Below, one piece after another: positions 1 to 12,713 of a stretch of DNA of 64,000 nt. Made by a program: the position numbers and the translations under genes. The notes under the pieces are model-generated. The model did not search any database, was not told the DNA's origin, and saw nothing but the letters and a program-made list of their open reading frames with translations. Origin of the DNA: Protopterus annectens (taxonomy: Eukaryota; Chordata; Ceratodontiformes; Protopteridae); contig NC_056730.1 of the NCBI RefSeq assembly GCF_019279795.1, positions 608,621,698 to 608,685,697 on the forward strand, in the 5' to 3' direction. The first letter of the stretch is position 1. Each line of letters starts with the position of its first letter.

Positions 1-986
1 TTCCGGCGCCTAAAACAGGATGCAAAGGACATTCTTAAAGAGGAATGCCCTTTCTTTAGAAAAAAAAAACTTTTTTTTTAAATTAAAATAAAATTAATTT
101 CTCGGCCAGCCAGTTCCAGAGGGGTGCAAGTGCATATGCCCATGGTCACAATTCATTAAACAAAGCAGAGTCTAAGATCTGTCTAATAATCATTGTAAAG
201 ACAAATAATAGTAATTTCCTAGTTCTTCAAACTTTCTGATATCGCAAAATGTTGATAGTAAGCTATTTTAACTGGAAGACTAAAACATTTCAATACTTCC
301 TTGTGAATATACATTTTTACTTATACTGTAGTGTCAAGAACTGTCTTTGAAATCTATGCATTATTTCACTTCGTTCAAGTCATTCATTTTACAGTTCAAA
401 TTATATTTTATCAAAATGCCAATAGCATTTCAAGGGCACATTTAATATTTAAACTGATATTTTAAATAAATAGCTATCAGTTGCCAAGTGAGTTTATACA
501 GAGTGTGAGGTAACTGCAAAAATAACTTGTTGCAAAAAGTAATATGTATCTTTTCATGTGCTCTAGAGACTGTCAATTTCAAGTAACATATAAAATGTAA
601 CTTTTACAGTGCAGACAGCTTGTGGAATCAGCATGTTAAACTGAGTAATACTTTTTAATCAAGCAGCTACATTTAAATGCACATGTAGTTTGGGAACATT
701 TCAGTTGTGTTAATCCCATGAGGATAAATCATAAAATATTTACAAATAGTCCTATTATGTATTTATTTTACCTTGTTTAGGTTGTTTTTCATTTTAATAA
801 CTAAACAACATCACTTTTTCTTATTATTTATTATCTGTGAGGCTAAATGCACTTCACAGGTTCACAGTGTCCTTAGAAACTGCAGCAATTGTTTACTGTT
901 GCTATAGCAGCACAAACCTAATGTGAAGACAGCTTCACTTCTCTTAACCAACAGTACATTTTTCCCTCCTTTTTATATATAAATAA

Positions 987-1045
<59 letters not shown>

Positions 1046-1330
1046 AATACTAAAAGGAAATAATTCAAAGCACATTAGTACATGAATGGAACATTTCAAA
1101 GTTAATCATGAACATGTTCCCAAGTCCAATAAGTATAACAGTGACCATCATTAATCTAATAAATACTGGGTACTTAGTTACGTATTATTACAACCACATT
1201 CTAAACGACTCCCTCTGGCATCCGTTACAGCTATTGTTTTAAACTGCATGCTTCTTCGTCCTCTATTTTTTTTTGGGGGGGGGGGGGTTCTCAGTGAAGC
1301 ACATATGTCTATTTTTATCAAGTTATTATT
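1..1330. other. AT-rich unassigned DNA
   Basis: No coding region or recognisable repeat family is supported here. The stretch holds an (AT)n microsatellite near 990-1040 and a T9-G13-like homopolymer run near 1267-1287. Short open frames have no family resemblance. Confidence 0.5.
990..1040. repeat. (AT)n microsatellite
   Basis: An uninterrupted AT dinucleotide tract of about 50 bases, preceded by an AAAT-type run. Simple sequence only. Confidence 0.95.
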
Positions 1331-1407
1331 AATAGTACATGTTTCAGTTATCTGACACCTCTTATTTCTGTATTTTTGCAGAATGTGCTGAAGTTTACCT
1401 CATAATT

Positions 1408-1536
1408 TTTGGGTTGTTCCTAATAAAGTGTTTTGTTTTCTGGCAGTCGTTGAGGACTGAAGTCCTCATTTTTTTTTTCGGATTGTTCCAAATAAAATGT
1501 TTGTTTTTCTGGCAGTCACTGAGGATTGAAGTGCCT
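1408..1536. repeat. Imperfect tandem duplication, about 65-bp unit
   Basis: Two adjacent units share GTTCC(T/A)AATAAA, then a T-rich stretch, then CTGGCAGTC and TTGAGGA/CTGAGGA with GAAGT. They diverge by roughly 15 percent by eye. The short open frame across them looks like a by-product of the duplication, and no family is recognised. Confidence 0.6.
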
Positions 1537-1983
1537 AAGTAATAACACACCTGTGAATGTAGACTTCCTATCATTCAAGAAAATGCATGTTAACACAAAC
1601 CGTGTTATTGTAGCAGCTTTCCAAGTTTGTCACTATTATGTTTTGTTTTTGGGCAGATGTATTGAACTCAGAGGTTTGGAGGTATGTGTAACAGTGTTAG
1701 AAAGATACTGTTGTTCATCAGAAACAGAAAATATTCTTGATGTAGCCCGTCAAACTTCTACCTCCTGATGGCATTACCATCTGGGGGTCTACCAGCATCT
1801 TTCTTCATTGTTTTAACACATTTTTTAATTCTGTTATAAACAACCATGATGAAAATGAGGGGTTACAGCAATTAAAACATTGCCGTGATCAAACGGTGTT
1901 ACATTAGAAGTGGAACACAAAGTAAACTTAAAGCGCAGGTGAATATCAGCAGGACTTTCAGTCAGAAAAATAAAGATTATACC

Positions 1984-2218
1984 GCAGTGGTGGTGCTGCG
2001 GTAGCATTGTCACCTCACAGTAAGATGTTGTCCTGTTTGATTCTCAGCTAGAGCATCTTCTGTGGAGACGTGCGTGAATGGGCATACCTTCGTTGAAGGT
2101 TGTGCATCAGGGCTGGCAACTCGGCACGTAAAAAATCTACTGCCAATTATTAGCGGACCGGATTTCTGCTGTGGTGACCCCTAACCAGGAAAAGCCAAAA
2201 GACACAACAACAACAACA
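1984..2218 (+). mobile_element. tRNA-derived SINE, V-SINE-like tail
   Basis: The 5' part (GGTGGTGCTGCGGTAGC...) resembles a tRNA A box, and about 50 bases on a GTTTGATTCTC block resembles a B box, as in a pol III promoter. The 3' part holds TGACCCCTAACC...AAAGCC followed by a CAA-type tail. A homologous, better-preserved copy lies on minus at 23,623-23,858 and another at 61,249-61,467. V-SINE affiliation rests on the tail resemblance and is an inference. No clear TSD was seen for this copy. Confidence 0.8.
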
Positions 2219-2872
2219 GTGCAACTTGCATGCTGACAAGCATAACATTTTATAACATCTTCATGTGTTCAATATTCATATACTTTGTGTTTTAAACACG
2301 ACATCCAAAAAAAGGTGAATTTTCTTTCCCAAAGAAAATGATAGCTTGAAGGGATGCCACAGTACATCGATTGTGAGTTGCTTAGAATGTGGTTGAAATA
2401 ATACGCAAGTACCAAATATTGTAGTAACAATTAATTAAGTTCACTAGTCCTATTAGTCTCCCTTAAAACTAGATTATTTTAGACTATTATTTATCTATGT
2501 ATAGATTGTGAGACAGGAAATATATACATACTATATTAGTATAGTAAATGGGAGAGAATTTATAAAGGGGGACAAGATGCAATTAAAATAAATAATGAGA
2601 AAAGAGAGAAGAGAGAGAGAGAAAGAAAAGAGAAAATTAAGAGAAAATACACATATACTATGCATGTTGATTTACAGTATAAATATTGTATGTGCTATAT
2701 AACCTTCCTTCTGTGAAAGAAAAGTACCCTGTTTTACATATCTGAGGTAATGTGAAAACTCTAAAGTGTCATCTATTTTCAAAAAATATAAATAAAGATT
2801 CCAGTAGTCAGTTACCTTTGTTTTAAAATTCCAAGCAGTAAAATTGGCCCTTTAAAGTAATGTTAAAACAAT
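2219..2872. other. Unassigned, with a purine-rich tract
   Basis: No gene is seen. The only structure is a GA-rich purine tract near 2,595-2,650. AT-rich sequence continues up to the L1-type ORF1 fragment. Confidence 0.5.
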
Positions 2873-3803
2873 TCATATCATAGTAGATGCTTTGAGAGAT
2901 TTGGCTGTAACAGTATCAGTCTTTTGCTTCTTCTTTTTGACATCTGTCCAGACATTTGTTTCTTTTGTTCTCTTGAGAGAAGGTGACATCCAATCCATAT
3001 CTTCTGGTAAAGTAATCACATTATTAGTTTTAATAGATGAAGAGGCTTCCTCTGAGTCAATAAAAGTCCTCATTTTGTTGGCATACAGTATTTTTATCGT
3101 AGCTGGATATGCAAGTTGTGCCTTGATGTTATTTTGTTTCAGAAACTTTATCTTTGGCCACACTTTTTTCCTTTGTTCCATTATTCTAGATGAATAGTCG
3201 TTATCAAATCTTGCCAGGCTCTGTTTATATTTTAGAGGTGCCTTCCTCCAAGCAGATCTTAAATCAGTTCCTTGTCCAGGTATGAAAGAAATTTGATAAT
3301 TATTGACCTAGGAAGAGAGTTTGAGTTAGTGGCAGGTTCCCCAAGAGCTCTGTGCACTCTTGCAATGCCAAAGGAAAGTCCTTCTTTTAAATTTAAAAAG
3401 TCAGGGATCCAGCTTGATAAAAGGGAAATAATATCCTCACCTTCTGCGTTTTCAGGTAATCCAAAAATCCTGATGTTATTTCTCCTCTCCCTATTTTCCA
3501 AGTCATGTACTTTATTAACCAACCAAGTGTTTTGTTTAAGAAGCAGTTCTTTCTGCGTTTCCTCTTCCCTAAGTCTGCTTTCTAAGTCATTTAGAGAAAC
3601 CGCTATTCCTGTTATCATTGTCTGGAGTTTTCGTAGCATTTCCTTGAGGGTGTCAGTCTGTTTTTGACTGCTTGTTTTAAGATTTTCTAGGTTCTCTTTA
3701 AAATCATCCATCTTCAAAGACAACTCCTTCAGGGTAGATGTCATCTGTTGTAGTTCCTTTTTAAAGCAGCATCCTGGTGAGAATTCCTTGAGTTGCTCAT
3801 TTT
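2873..3803 (-). pseudogene. L1-type LINE ORF1 protein fragment (frameshifted)
   Basis: Read on minus, an open frame (3744-3259, continuing upstream to about 3803 without an ATG) shows a coiled coil rich in Leu, Glu and Lys. It is followed by ENRERRNNIRIFGLPE, the hallmark start of the RNA-recognition domain of L1 ORF1p (Transposase_22), and a VHRALGEP block. After a frame change the ORF at 3181-2873 supplies the C-terminal domain, including QLAYPATIKILY and a basic tail. ORF1p binds RNA as a trimer and chaperones L1 retrotransposition. At least one frameshift near 3,200-3,260 separates the halves, and no ORF2 endonuclease or RT follows, so this is a dead 5' fragment. L1 versus Tx1 clade cannot be decided by eye. 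Confidence 0.8.
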
Positions 3804-4293
3804 AACAAGTGAATATATCCCCAAGCTTTTTGACAGGAAATTATTTTTAAAACTTCACCACAGTTTCTAATTATGTAAATTAGTACTTTATCTATAAGAT
3901 TTTATACTTTGAAGAAAAAAAGAACATTTTTTCCTGTCTTATTTAAATAGTTATATGGAGCTCTAAAATACTGCTGCTTTCAATTAACCATTCAGGCTCT
4001 GCCCCACTCTATCTCTTTTTTCTTGTGCATCACAGATGGTTGTAACTCAGCAATAAGTAAAATGCATTGCTACAGCTTTCCTTCCTTTTAGAAGGGCCAT
4101 GGGCCTGAACTCTTGCTTCATCTCACCTGTCATATTATTGTATTGCACAAGTATAGACCCTGCATTATATGTACTTTATTATAGAAATAACCAATGGTGT
4201 CGGTGTGGTATACTGAAGATTTACCCATGGTTGGTGTGGTCTAATCACAAGGGTGAAGCCCGAGCCGAGTGATAAAATAAAGCAAACCATGGT
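3804..4293. other. Unassigned DNA before the PLE array
   Basis: No coding or repeat signature was recognised. The region ends in the 14-bp left target-site duplication of the PLE-A array. Confidence 0.4.
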
Positions 4294-4307
4294 TAAATTT
4301 CAATATA
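4294..4307. repeat. Left TSD of the PLE-A array
   Basis: The 14-mer TAAATTTCAATATA here is repeated exactly at 21,892-21,905, immediately outside the outer tails of the first (inverted) and last (direct) PLE-A copies. This marks the whole 17.6 kb as one insertion unit. Confidence 0.85.
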
Positions 4308-4516
4308 ATCCAAAATCCAGTCCTCTGCAAGTATGGCAAGTGCACGGCTCAAAGGCAAAAGTATTAATCAGAAAAGATAGAGCCAGCACAACGTGATGTA
4401 TAGGCAAAGATTTATTATATCATATGACAAGAAAACAGCAGTCTTAAGAATGCCTTCCTCGGTGTAAAAATAATTCCACAAATGGCCATATTTATAACAC
4501 ATAATTAGAATAGCAA

Positions 4517-4963
4517 CTATGACTGACCCAACTTATATAGCAATATTGCTTAAAAAAATGATAATTAGCAATAAGCTTAAAGGTGTAGTCTCTAAAACAC
4601 AAATACAATAAATACATATTTAAAATACATAAAATGTATTATACAAACATACATGATCTGTTAAAAACATATATATGTAAACTCACAGAAAACATTTCAT
4701 TATAAATAAATATTTGCTTATATATAAAAATAAATATATGTTGTGAACTGCATATTAATCGCATATATAGCTGATTGCTAATTAACATTTTTTTAAAGCA
4801 AGATTGCTATATAAGTTGGGTCAGTCACTGTTCATTTGTAATCATTCTGATGAAGTTTTTTATTCCAAAAAACGAAAGCACTCAATAAATATTGGTTCGT
4901 GGATCCTGGATTGCTTCTTCTAATACTGGTTATTTAGTTTGCTATTTCTTTACACGTTGTGAG
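4517..4963 (+). mobile_element. Short non-autonomous PLE-like tail inserted in copy A1
   Basis: TAGAATAGCAA occurs at 4,506-4,516 and 4,964-4,974, bracketing 447 bp absent from A2-A4. The insert has inverted arms (about 4,519-4,575 against 4,770-4,826, near-identical on reverse complement). The right arm runs into a tail with CTGATGA, a 7-bp hairpin, GAAA, AATAAA and a terminal ACACGTTGTG that resembles the PLE-A tail end. No coding sequence is present. The inferred origin is a truncated PLE or PLE-mobilised sequence that inserted with an inverted 5' fragment. Confidence 0.7.
4838..4892 (+). ncRNA. Candidate type I hammerhead ribozyme in the PLE tail
   Basis: CTGATGA (4847-4853) is followed by a 7-bp stem (GTTTTTT with AAAAAAC, loop ATTCC) and GAAA (4874-4877). 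These are the invariant hammerhead core and stem II. Next is GCACTC, which could form a two-bp stem III closed by A15.1-U16.1 with cleavage after C4883. Flanks AATCATT and AATAAAT allow a weak stem I of three pairs plus further pairs across mismatches. Hammerheads with very short helix III are described in Penelope-like elements. Activity is not shown and the short stem III is a weakness. Confidence 0.45.
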
Positions 4964-4992
4964 TAGAATAGCAATTGTATTTGATTGGCTGG

Positions 4993-7900
4993 TCATAATT
5001 GCTCATTGAGCCCTGGTGGAAATAAACCACCCAACCTAATTATCCATCTCTTTTCTTTCTGGTTTAAAATAGTATGCCATCCAATCCTATTACCTTTGTC
5101 ACCATGAATGATGTCAATAACTGTAAACCTAAAAGATGCTGATGGAAGTGTTAATACATGTTTATAAAGAGCATTACTGACTTTTTTATGTTTGATGTCT
5201 CTCAAATGTTCGCTGATGTGATATTTGACTGGTCTGGATGTCTGACCCACATAAAAAGCCAAACACGAGCAGGTAGCTAAATAAATGACCCAATCACTGG
5301 GACAGTTTGCAAAAAAATCTGATATAAAAACCCTGTCAGTGTTCCGGCTAGTAAATTGTTTGGTTTTGGCTAGTCTTACACAATGGACACCACATCCACA
5401 GGGAAAACACCCATGAAGCAGTACACCTGTCAAAGTGGCCTGGTGTTGTATTGGAGAATTGGCTGACCCATGTTTATAATGGTTGAAATGGGAACCTAAT
5501 GATTTACCCCTTCTATATCCAAAGGGACATCTCTCAGAGAGCATATTAGCAAGTCGTTCATCCGTTATAAGAATATTCCAATTCTGCTGAATTACTGGGA
5601 AAAATATATGAGTATTGTGTCCATAAGTTGTGATCAATCTAATTGATGATGAGTCCTGGGTGGTCTTGTCCTTATATGCCGTGAGTTCACTTCTGTCTAA
5701 GGATGAAAACTCTCAACAGGCCATAGTGATGGTCCCTGCCTTATACCCCCAGGTCTTAAATCTATGTACCATATCCTTCCTAAAATATTCATATTTATTG
5801 GGATCAGAACAAATGCGCTTGATTCTACAAAATTGAGACATTTGGGATATTGCGTATAACATGGGGTAGATGATGGCTAGAAGCATGCAGTAGTGAGTTA
5901 TATTCAGGGTATTTGCGAAATACCTAGGTGTCTAGACTATGATCTGGATTCCTTGTTACTAGAACATCCAGAAATGTAATTTGATTCAGATCATAATTGC
6001 ACATAAACTGGATACCCCATTTGTTACTGTTAATATAATCCATAAACTCGTGTAGGTAAGCAACATTCCCTTTCCAAACTAACCAACAGTCATCGAGCTA
6101 ACGACACCAGGTGTCCATTTCCAACAAATATAGATTATGAAGGGGATCATAAATAAGTTGTTCCTCTATATATGCCATAAATAAACTGGCATAAATGGGG
6201 GCAAAGGATGCCCCCATAGCCATCCCCTGTGTCTGCCAAAAACAGATATCTTGGTAATAAAAAACATTTTTGGTTAACACGTGTTCTGTTAGCCCAATAA
6301 GAAAGGTATTAAAACCTGGTGGGTAAAGTCCCAATATGCTGAGCCAATGTTCAATGGCAAGAAGCCCTGCCCAGTGAGGGATGTCAGTGCAGAGGGCTGA
6401 CACATCCAGTGTACATAAAGACCAACCTGGCTCAATCTGACTATCAGCTATTATCTGGAGGAATTCAGTCATATCCTAGATGTGAGCTATAACATGTTTA
6501 AGTAGTGGACAGAGGTATTGTGTTAAAAACACTGATAATGGTTCTGTAAGAGAACCCCAACCAGATACAATAGGTCTTCCTGGGGGATCAGAGACAGAGA
6601 TTTGTGACTTTTGGGTAGTAAATAAAGATACTGTCTCTGAGGATCAGAAACCATGATGTATTTAAAGGTGCTTTTAGATATAATCCCTTTTGACCACTGC
6701 CAAATTTATAAAGGCATAAGTTTGTTGGTTAAATGTGCCTGTAGGATCCAGGGGCATGGGCATATAGTGTTGTCTATTATTCAATTGTCTTTGGGCTTCA
6801 ATGTCATATTTCTACCTTTCCATTATGGCAGTGGCACCCCCCTTTGTCAGCTGATAAGATGACAATGTTCTTATTTAATTTGAGTTTCTGTAAGACTAAT
6901 TGTTGATTCTTTGAGAGATTGTGTGGTTTAGGCTCCATGTCATGAAAATGTAAATGTAAATCCTTAAGTACTGTATTCAAAAATAATTGAACAATAGGCT
7001 GCATAGGGGGCATAAAACTGGATTTTAGAAAATAAAAAGGTTTCTCAACTGGAACATTATCATGTTGTTCAAAAAATAACTTCAAATTTAGTTTGAGACA
7101 AAAGGAATTAACATCAGCAGCAAAGACATCTTCACTCACAAAAAATGCAGGGACAAAATTAAGACCTTTATTCAACAAATCCACTTCAGTAGGTGTAAGA
7201 GAATATGAAGAGATGTTAAGGACATTATTACGTTCCCTTATTTGTTGCTCATTATTTGTAATAAGGTCTCCACATTGGGTATGTCTATGATGTTTGGCCC
7301 TGCCCTGTGTTTCTTGACCCTAAAGCGATGTCCATGTTGCTGCATTTGGGTGTGGGTGAAGTCACGATATGTGCTGCTTCAGAGTCAGTCATTGATGAAG
7401 ATTCCTCCTCTGAGGTCCCCCCAAAAGTTGTAACTGTTTTCCTTAAAATGGATCTGGGTCGCTTTCCTTTGTTTGGTTTGCTCCCAACATTGGTAAATTT
7501 TACGTTTTTTTGTGGCCAAAATGTCTACCCGATCGTTATCTGCCTGATCCCTGTTAAACTTATGTATCTTCCTCTCCTTCAATTGTTTCTCCAATATCAG
7601 TAATTCTTGACTTAATTGTTGGAGGCATGTATGATAACTTGCTTGTCCCTCAAATTGTTTAGTTTCCTCACATAATTTTGTGACTTCAATGATCTATGCA
7701 TCGATTGTAATATGAGGCCAAAGCCTCTACAAAGCCCATAGATACCTGTTGTATGGAAGACCATTGTTGGTCAAGTTCTTGATCTACAATGGGTAGGAAT
7801 GGTTGTTTCTGGACACAAAGTCCTCTGGGGCTAATATGTTTAGCTAATTAAGCCTTAAAAAGATGAAGGTGTCAAATATTATTCCTAAAAGACTTCATAC

Positions 7901-8174
7901 TTCTAGATAATCTAAAAAAAGACTGATTGCAATTTGGTGCAAGCTGGGTATTATCAGACACATCAAGCAAATTACCTTGGGTTTCCAAGCCAAAAATCCC
8001 AATGTCATCAGAGGACAATCCCTTAAGAAGTTGACTTAACTCCATCATAAATAAATAATAATACCAAAAGTCAGGTAGCAAAAATGTGTAGTCCAGGATT
8101 TTAAGCAAGAGTATGAGATATTTGTGGAGATTAGGACAGTAGATGTATAAAAAATGTATATAAATTGTTATCAA
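4993..8174 (-). pseudogene. PLE-A copy A1 reverse transcriptase / GIY-YIG endonuclease, broken
   Basis: Read on minus, the gene starts in the N-terminal region (8174-7872, with LLKGLSS and GTQGNL-like blocks shared by all copies). It continues through 7594-7385 and the RT entry region (7184-6804, LNKGLNFVPAFF, then a DKGG motif). RT fingers and palm follow (6472-6098, LDVSAL and MAMGASFAPIYA). The C-terminal piece (5637-4993) has a Cys-rich cluster (CGCGVHC) and YLATCSCLAFYVGQT, the GIY-YIG-type core. In RNA-templated insertion the RT copies the element and the endonuclease nicks the target. Here the Tyr codon of the catalytic YLDD is replaced by a stop (around 6,090) and several frameshifts occur, so it is inactive. 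Confidence 0.85.
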
Positions 8175-9389
8175 GGTTGTACTTACTCATGAAGTACAAC
8201 CTATAGCAAAACTTATGCCTATTAAGCTGGACTAATAAATCAACCACACACTGGCAGAGCAAAAAATAAGCTAAAAATACTTATAATGAAACACTAATAA
8301 TGTAGTGCTGTTGCCAATATAGGTGTACACCCACAATAAGATGTAGCAACAGAGGACAATAATAGCCACCACACTAAAAAATGCACAAAAAAGTTCAAAG
8401 TAACTAAACTTAAGGTTTGTACTAATCACCCAAATCTGAGATATTGTGGTGCCATGTACCTCTGAAAATTCAAGTCAATAGTAGCAAATCCATCCCACAG
8501 AGTATACAAATAGCCACTACTTCATACTGGCAAATAGCCACATACCTTGATAAAACATAACAGAATACCATAAACATTAATAAGTAGTGTTACGTATCTC
8601 TGTGGTATCCATACATATGGATCACCAGTTTGATAAAGACTTTGTAATAGATACCTATTTTTGCAACTTCAGTACGCCAAAAGTGCAATAACAGCCACTG
8701 CATGAACAGTGTATCTATATCAAAAGATAATGGTCAGAAAAAACAAATTATCAGTAGTGCATTCCACCTGTATGTGATTGATAATGAATCCGTATCCACA
8801 TTCATTATCATATAACACAAATACTGTTCAACTAATCCCACAACATAAAAAATGTATGTCCCAGTAATTACACAACCAAACCAAGAAAGATGCAATGTTC
8901 GAAACAATTATGGTTCAGAAAATAAGTTGTAATCTACATTTAAAATCCAGCTATAGGTAGAATGCCCATCAAGATTGCTTATAACATTCAAACACCCCTG
9001 AGATTGTGCCAGTCAAAGGGTCATTTCAACATAAATAATGTACCTATGGATGACTGCATTGCCAATTTCAATCCGATATTTATACTGCTCATTAGCACAC
9101 CAATAACCCTATTTATAACAAAGATAGAATTCAACTCATAACATTATGATTACTTGAGTGTTCGTAAAGTAAGTTAGAGTAGAAACAAACAACCCTCTTA
9201 GACATTTAATCCCTAGTCAGGAACTACAAATAGTCCCCAACAGTCATTAACTGATTACAAAATAGTAAAGATTAATGTTATTAGCTGCATCCATGATGGG
9301 CCCTATGTGCAAAAACGCAAATGACTCATCAATCCAAAATAGAAACTTGCAGCAGTGTCCCCAAATCAATGTTCATACGTCAGAACAGG

Positions 9390-9432
9390 TGGACCTTTTT
9401 TTCTTTTTTTTTCTTATTTTTGGCTTGGCCTT
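9390..9432. other. T-rich filler at the A1/A2 head-to-head junction
   Basis: About 40 bases, mostly T and C, lie between the 5' end of inverted copy A1 and the GTCACTAC start of direct copy A2. They do not match either copy's expected continuation and look like filler at the inversion joint. Confidence 0.6.
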
Positions 9433-12400
9433 GTCACTACATTTATTGTTTGTGACCTTGAGTATATAGGAGCATCACAAAGGGCTTCTCTGCCTGTTCA
9501 TTAGTAAGTACAACTTTGACAACTATGACAACTATTTATATACCTTTTTTGCACATCTACTGTTCTAATCTCCACAAATATATAATACTCTTGCTTAAAA
9601 CCCTGGGCTACACATTTTTGCTATCTGACTTTTGGTATTATTATTTATTTATGATTGAATTAAGTCAACTTCTTAAGGGATTGTCCTCTGATCGTGATGA
9701 CATTGGGATTTTTCGCTTGGGAACCCAAGGTAATTTGCCTGATGTGTCTGATAATTCCCAGCTTGCACCAAATTGCAATGAGGCATTTTTTAGATTATCT
9801 AGAGGCATTAAGTCCTTAAGGACTAATATTTGGCACCTTCATCTTTTTAAAGCTTACTTAGCAAAATATATTTGCCTCAGAGGACTTTGTGTCCCGATAC
9901 AGCCGTTGGTGCCAATTGTAGATCAAGAACTTGACCAACAATGGTCTTCCATACAACAACAGGCATCTATGGGCTTTGTAGAGGCTTTGGCCTCATATTA
10001 CAATTGATGCATACATCAGTGCTTGATTGAGGTCATGAAATTATGTGAGGAAATTAAACAATTTGAGGGACAAGCAAGTTGTCATACATGCCTCCAACAA
10101 TTAAGTCAGGAATTACTGATACTGGAGAAACAACTGAAGGAGAGGAAGATAAATAAGTTTAACAGGGATCAGGCAGATTAAGAATGGGGTAGACCTTTTG
10201 GACCACTAAAAGAACTTTAAGTTTACCAATGTTGGGAGAAAACCAAACAAAGGAAAGCAACCCAGATCCATTTTACGGAAAACAGTTACAACTTTTGGGG
10301 GGACCTTAGGGGAGGAGTCTTCATCAATGACTGACTCTGAAGCAGCACATATAGTGACCTCACCACACCCAAACGCAGCAACATGGACTTCCCCTTAGGT
10401 CAGGAAACACAGGGTAGGGCGCAAACATCATAGACGTACCCAATGTGGAGACCTTATTAAAAATAATGAGCAACAAATAAGATAATGTAATAATGTCCTT
10501 AACATCTCTTCATATTCTCTTGCACCTACTGAAGTGGATTTGTTGAATAAATGTCTTAATTTTGTCCCTGCATTTTTTGTGAGTGAAGATGTCTTTGCTG
10601 CTGATGTTAATTCCTTTTGTCGCACACTAAATTTGAAGTTATTTTTTGAACATGATAATGTTCCAATTGAGAAACCTTTTTTATTTTCTCAAATCCAGTT
10701 TTACGCCCCCTATGCAACCTATAGTTCAATTATTTTTGAATACAGTACTTAAGGATTTACATTTACATTTTCAGAACATGGAGCCAAAACCACACAAATC
10801 TCAAGAATCAACAATTAGTCTTACAGGAGCTCAAATTAAATAAGAACATTGTCATCTTAAAAGCTGACAAAGGGGGTGCCACTGTTGTATTGGATTGGCA
10901 GAAATATGATATTGAAGCCCAAAGACAACTGAATAATAGATAACACTATATGTCCATGCCCCTGGATCCTACAGGCACATTTAAACAACAGATTGATGCC
11001 TTTATAAATTTGTCAGTGGACGAAGAGATTATATCTAAGATCACCTCTAAACACCTAATGGTTTCAAATCCCCAGAGACAGTATCTTTATTTACTACCCA
11101 AAATTCAAAAATCTCTCTCTGATCCCCCAGGAAGACCTATTGTATTTGGTCAGGGTTCTCTTACAGAACCATTATCAGTGTTTTTAACACAATACCTCCA
11201 TCCACTACTTAAACATGTTAGAGCTCGCATCTAGGATATGATTGAATTCCTCCAGATCATAGCTGATAGTCAGATTGAGCCAGGTTGGGCTTCTTGCCGT
11301 TGAACATTGACTCATCATATCGGGACTTTACCCATCAGGTTTTAATACCTTTCTTATTGGCCTAACCGAACACGTATTAACAAAAAATGTTTTTTTATTA
11401 CCACGATAACTGTTTCTGGCAGACACAGGGGACGGCTATGGGGGCATCCTTTGCCCCCAGTTATGCCGATTTATTTATGGCATATATAGAGGAACAACTT
11501 ATTTATGATCCCCTTCATAATCAATATTTGTCAGAAATGGATATCTGATGTCATTACCTCGATGACTATTGGTTAGTTTGGAAAGTGGATGTTGCTTACC
11601 TACAGGAGTTTATGGATTATATTAACAGTAACAAATGGGGTATCCAGTTTACATGCAATTATGATCTGAATCAAATTACATTTCTGGATGTTCTAGTAAC
11701 AAGGAATCCGGGTTATACTCTAGACACCCAGGTATTTCGCAAATACCCTGAATATAACTCACTGCTGCACTGTTCTAGCCATCATCCACCCCATGTTATA
11801 AGCATTATCTCAAAGTCTCAGTTTTGTAGAATTAAGCACATTTATTCTGATCCCAATAAATATGAATATTTTAGGAAGGATATGGCACATAGATTTAAGA
11901 CCCAGGGGTATAAGCCAGGGACAATCACTATGGCCTGTTGAGAGGTTTCATCCTTAGACAGAAGTGAACTCATGGCATATATGGACAAGACCACCCTGGA
12001 CTCATCATCGATTAGATTGATCACAACTTATGGACTCAATAATCATATATTTTTCCAAGTAGTTAAGCAGAATTAGAATATTCTTATGACGGATGAACCA
12101 CTTGCCAATATGCTTGTGAGAGATGTCCCTTTGGATATAGAAGGTGTAAAACATTAGGTTCCCATTTCAACCATTATAAATATAGGTCAGCCAATTCTCC
12201 AATACAACACCAGGCCACTTTGACAGGAGGACTGCTTCGTGGGTGTTTTCCTGGTGGACATTGTCTCCATTGTATAAGAATAGCCAAAACCAAACAATTT
12301 ACTAGCCGGAAAACTGGCAGATTTTTTGATATCATATTTTTTACAAACTGTTCCAGTGACTGGGTGATTTATTTAGCTACCTGCTCGTGTTTGACTTTTT

Positions 12401-12713
12401 ATGTGGGTCAGACATCCAGACCAGTCAAATATCACATCAGTAAACATTTGAGTGACATCAAACATAAAAAAATCAGTAATGCTCTTTATAAACATGTATT
12501 AACACATCCATCAGCATCTTTTAGATTTACGATTATTGACCTCATTCATGGTGACAAAGGTAATAGGATTGGATGGCATACTATTTTAAACCAGAAAGAA
12601 AAGAGATAGATAATTAGGTTGGGTGGCTTATTTCCACCAGGGCTCAATGAGCAATTATGACCAGCCAATCAAATACAGTTGCTATTCTAATTATGTATTA
12701 TAAATATGGCCTT
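9433..12713 (+). mobile_element. PLE-A copy A2 (direct, leader deleted)
   Basis: A2 begins with the same GTCACTAC...GAGTATATAG segment as A3 and A4. It then jumps at about 9,500 from CTGCCTGTTC to GTAAGTACAAC, skipping about 1.2 kb of leader present in A1, A3 and A4. It ends at the GGCCTT junction into A3. Confidence 0.85.
9516..12655 (+). pseudogene. PLE-A copy A2 RT/endonuclease, broken
   Basis: Open pieces in order: N-terminal 9516-10007 (163 aa, ending in a segment before the RT); RT entry 10534-10752 with LNKCLNFVPAFF; 10950-11234 with LPKIQKS and the VFGQGSLTEP block; 11585-11941 downstream of an intact HYLDDYW catalytic motif (around 11,550); and 12220-12609 with the Cys cluster and CSCLTFYVGQT endonuclease core. 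The DPPGRP motif before RT motif 2 is intact here, unlike A3 and A4. A large part of the palm is deleted (about 11,285-11,300, where LDVSALYTNIP is missing) and stops separate the pieces. Confidence 0.85.

Larger units (their letters stand above)
4308..9389 (-). mobile_element. PLE-A copy A1 (inverted, includes long leader)
   Basis: This is the reverse-orientation copy. Its leader (about 8,175-9,389 on minus) matches the plus leaders at 12,770-13,980 and 17,300-18,508. Its 3' tail ends against the left TSD. It is interrupted at 4,517-4,963 by another PLE-like tail with an 11-bp TSD. The copy stops at 9,389, within what would be CCTGTTCTG of the leader, about 60 bases short of the start seen in A3 and A4. 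Confidence 0.85.
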
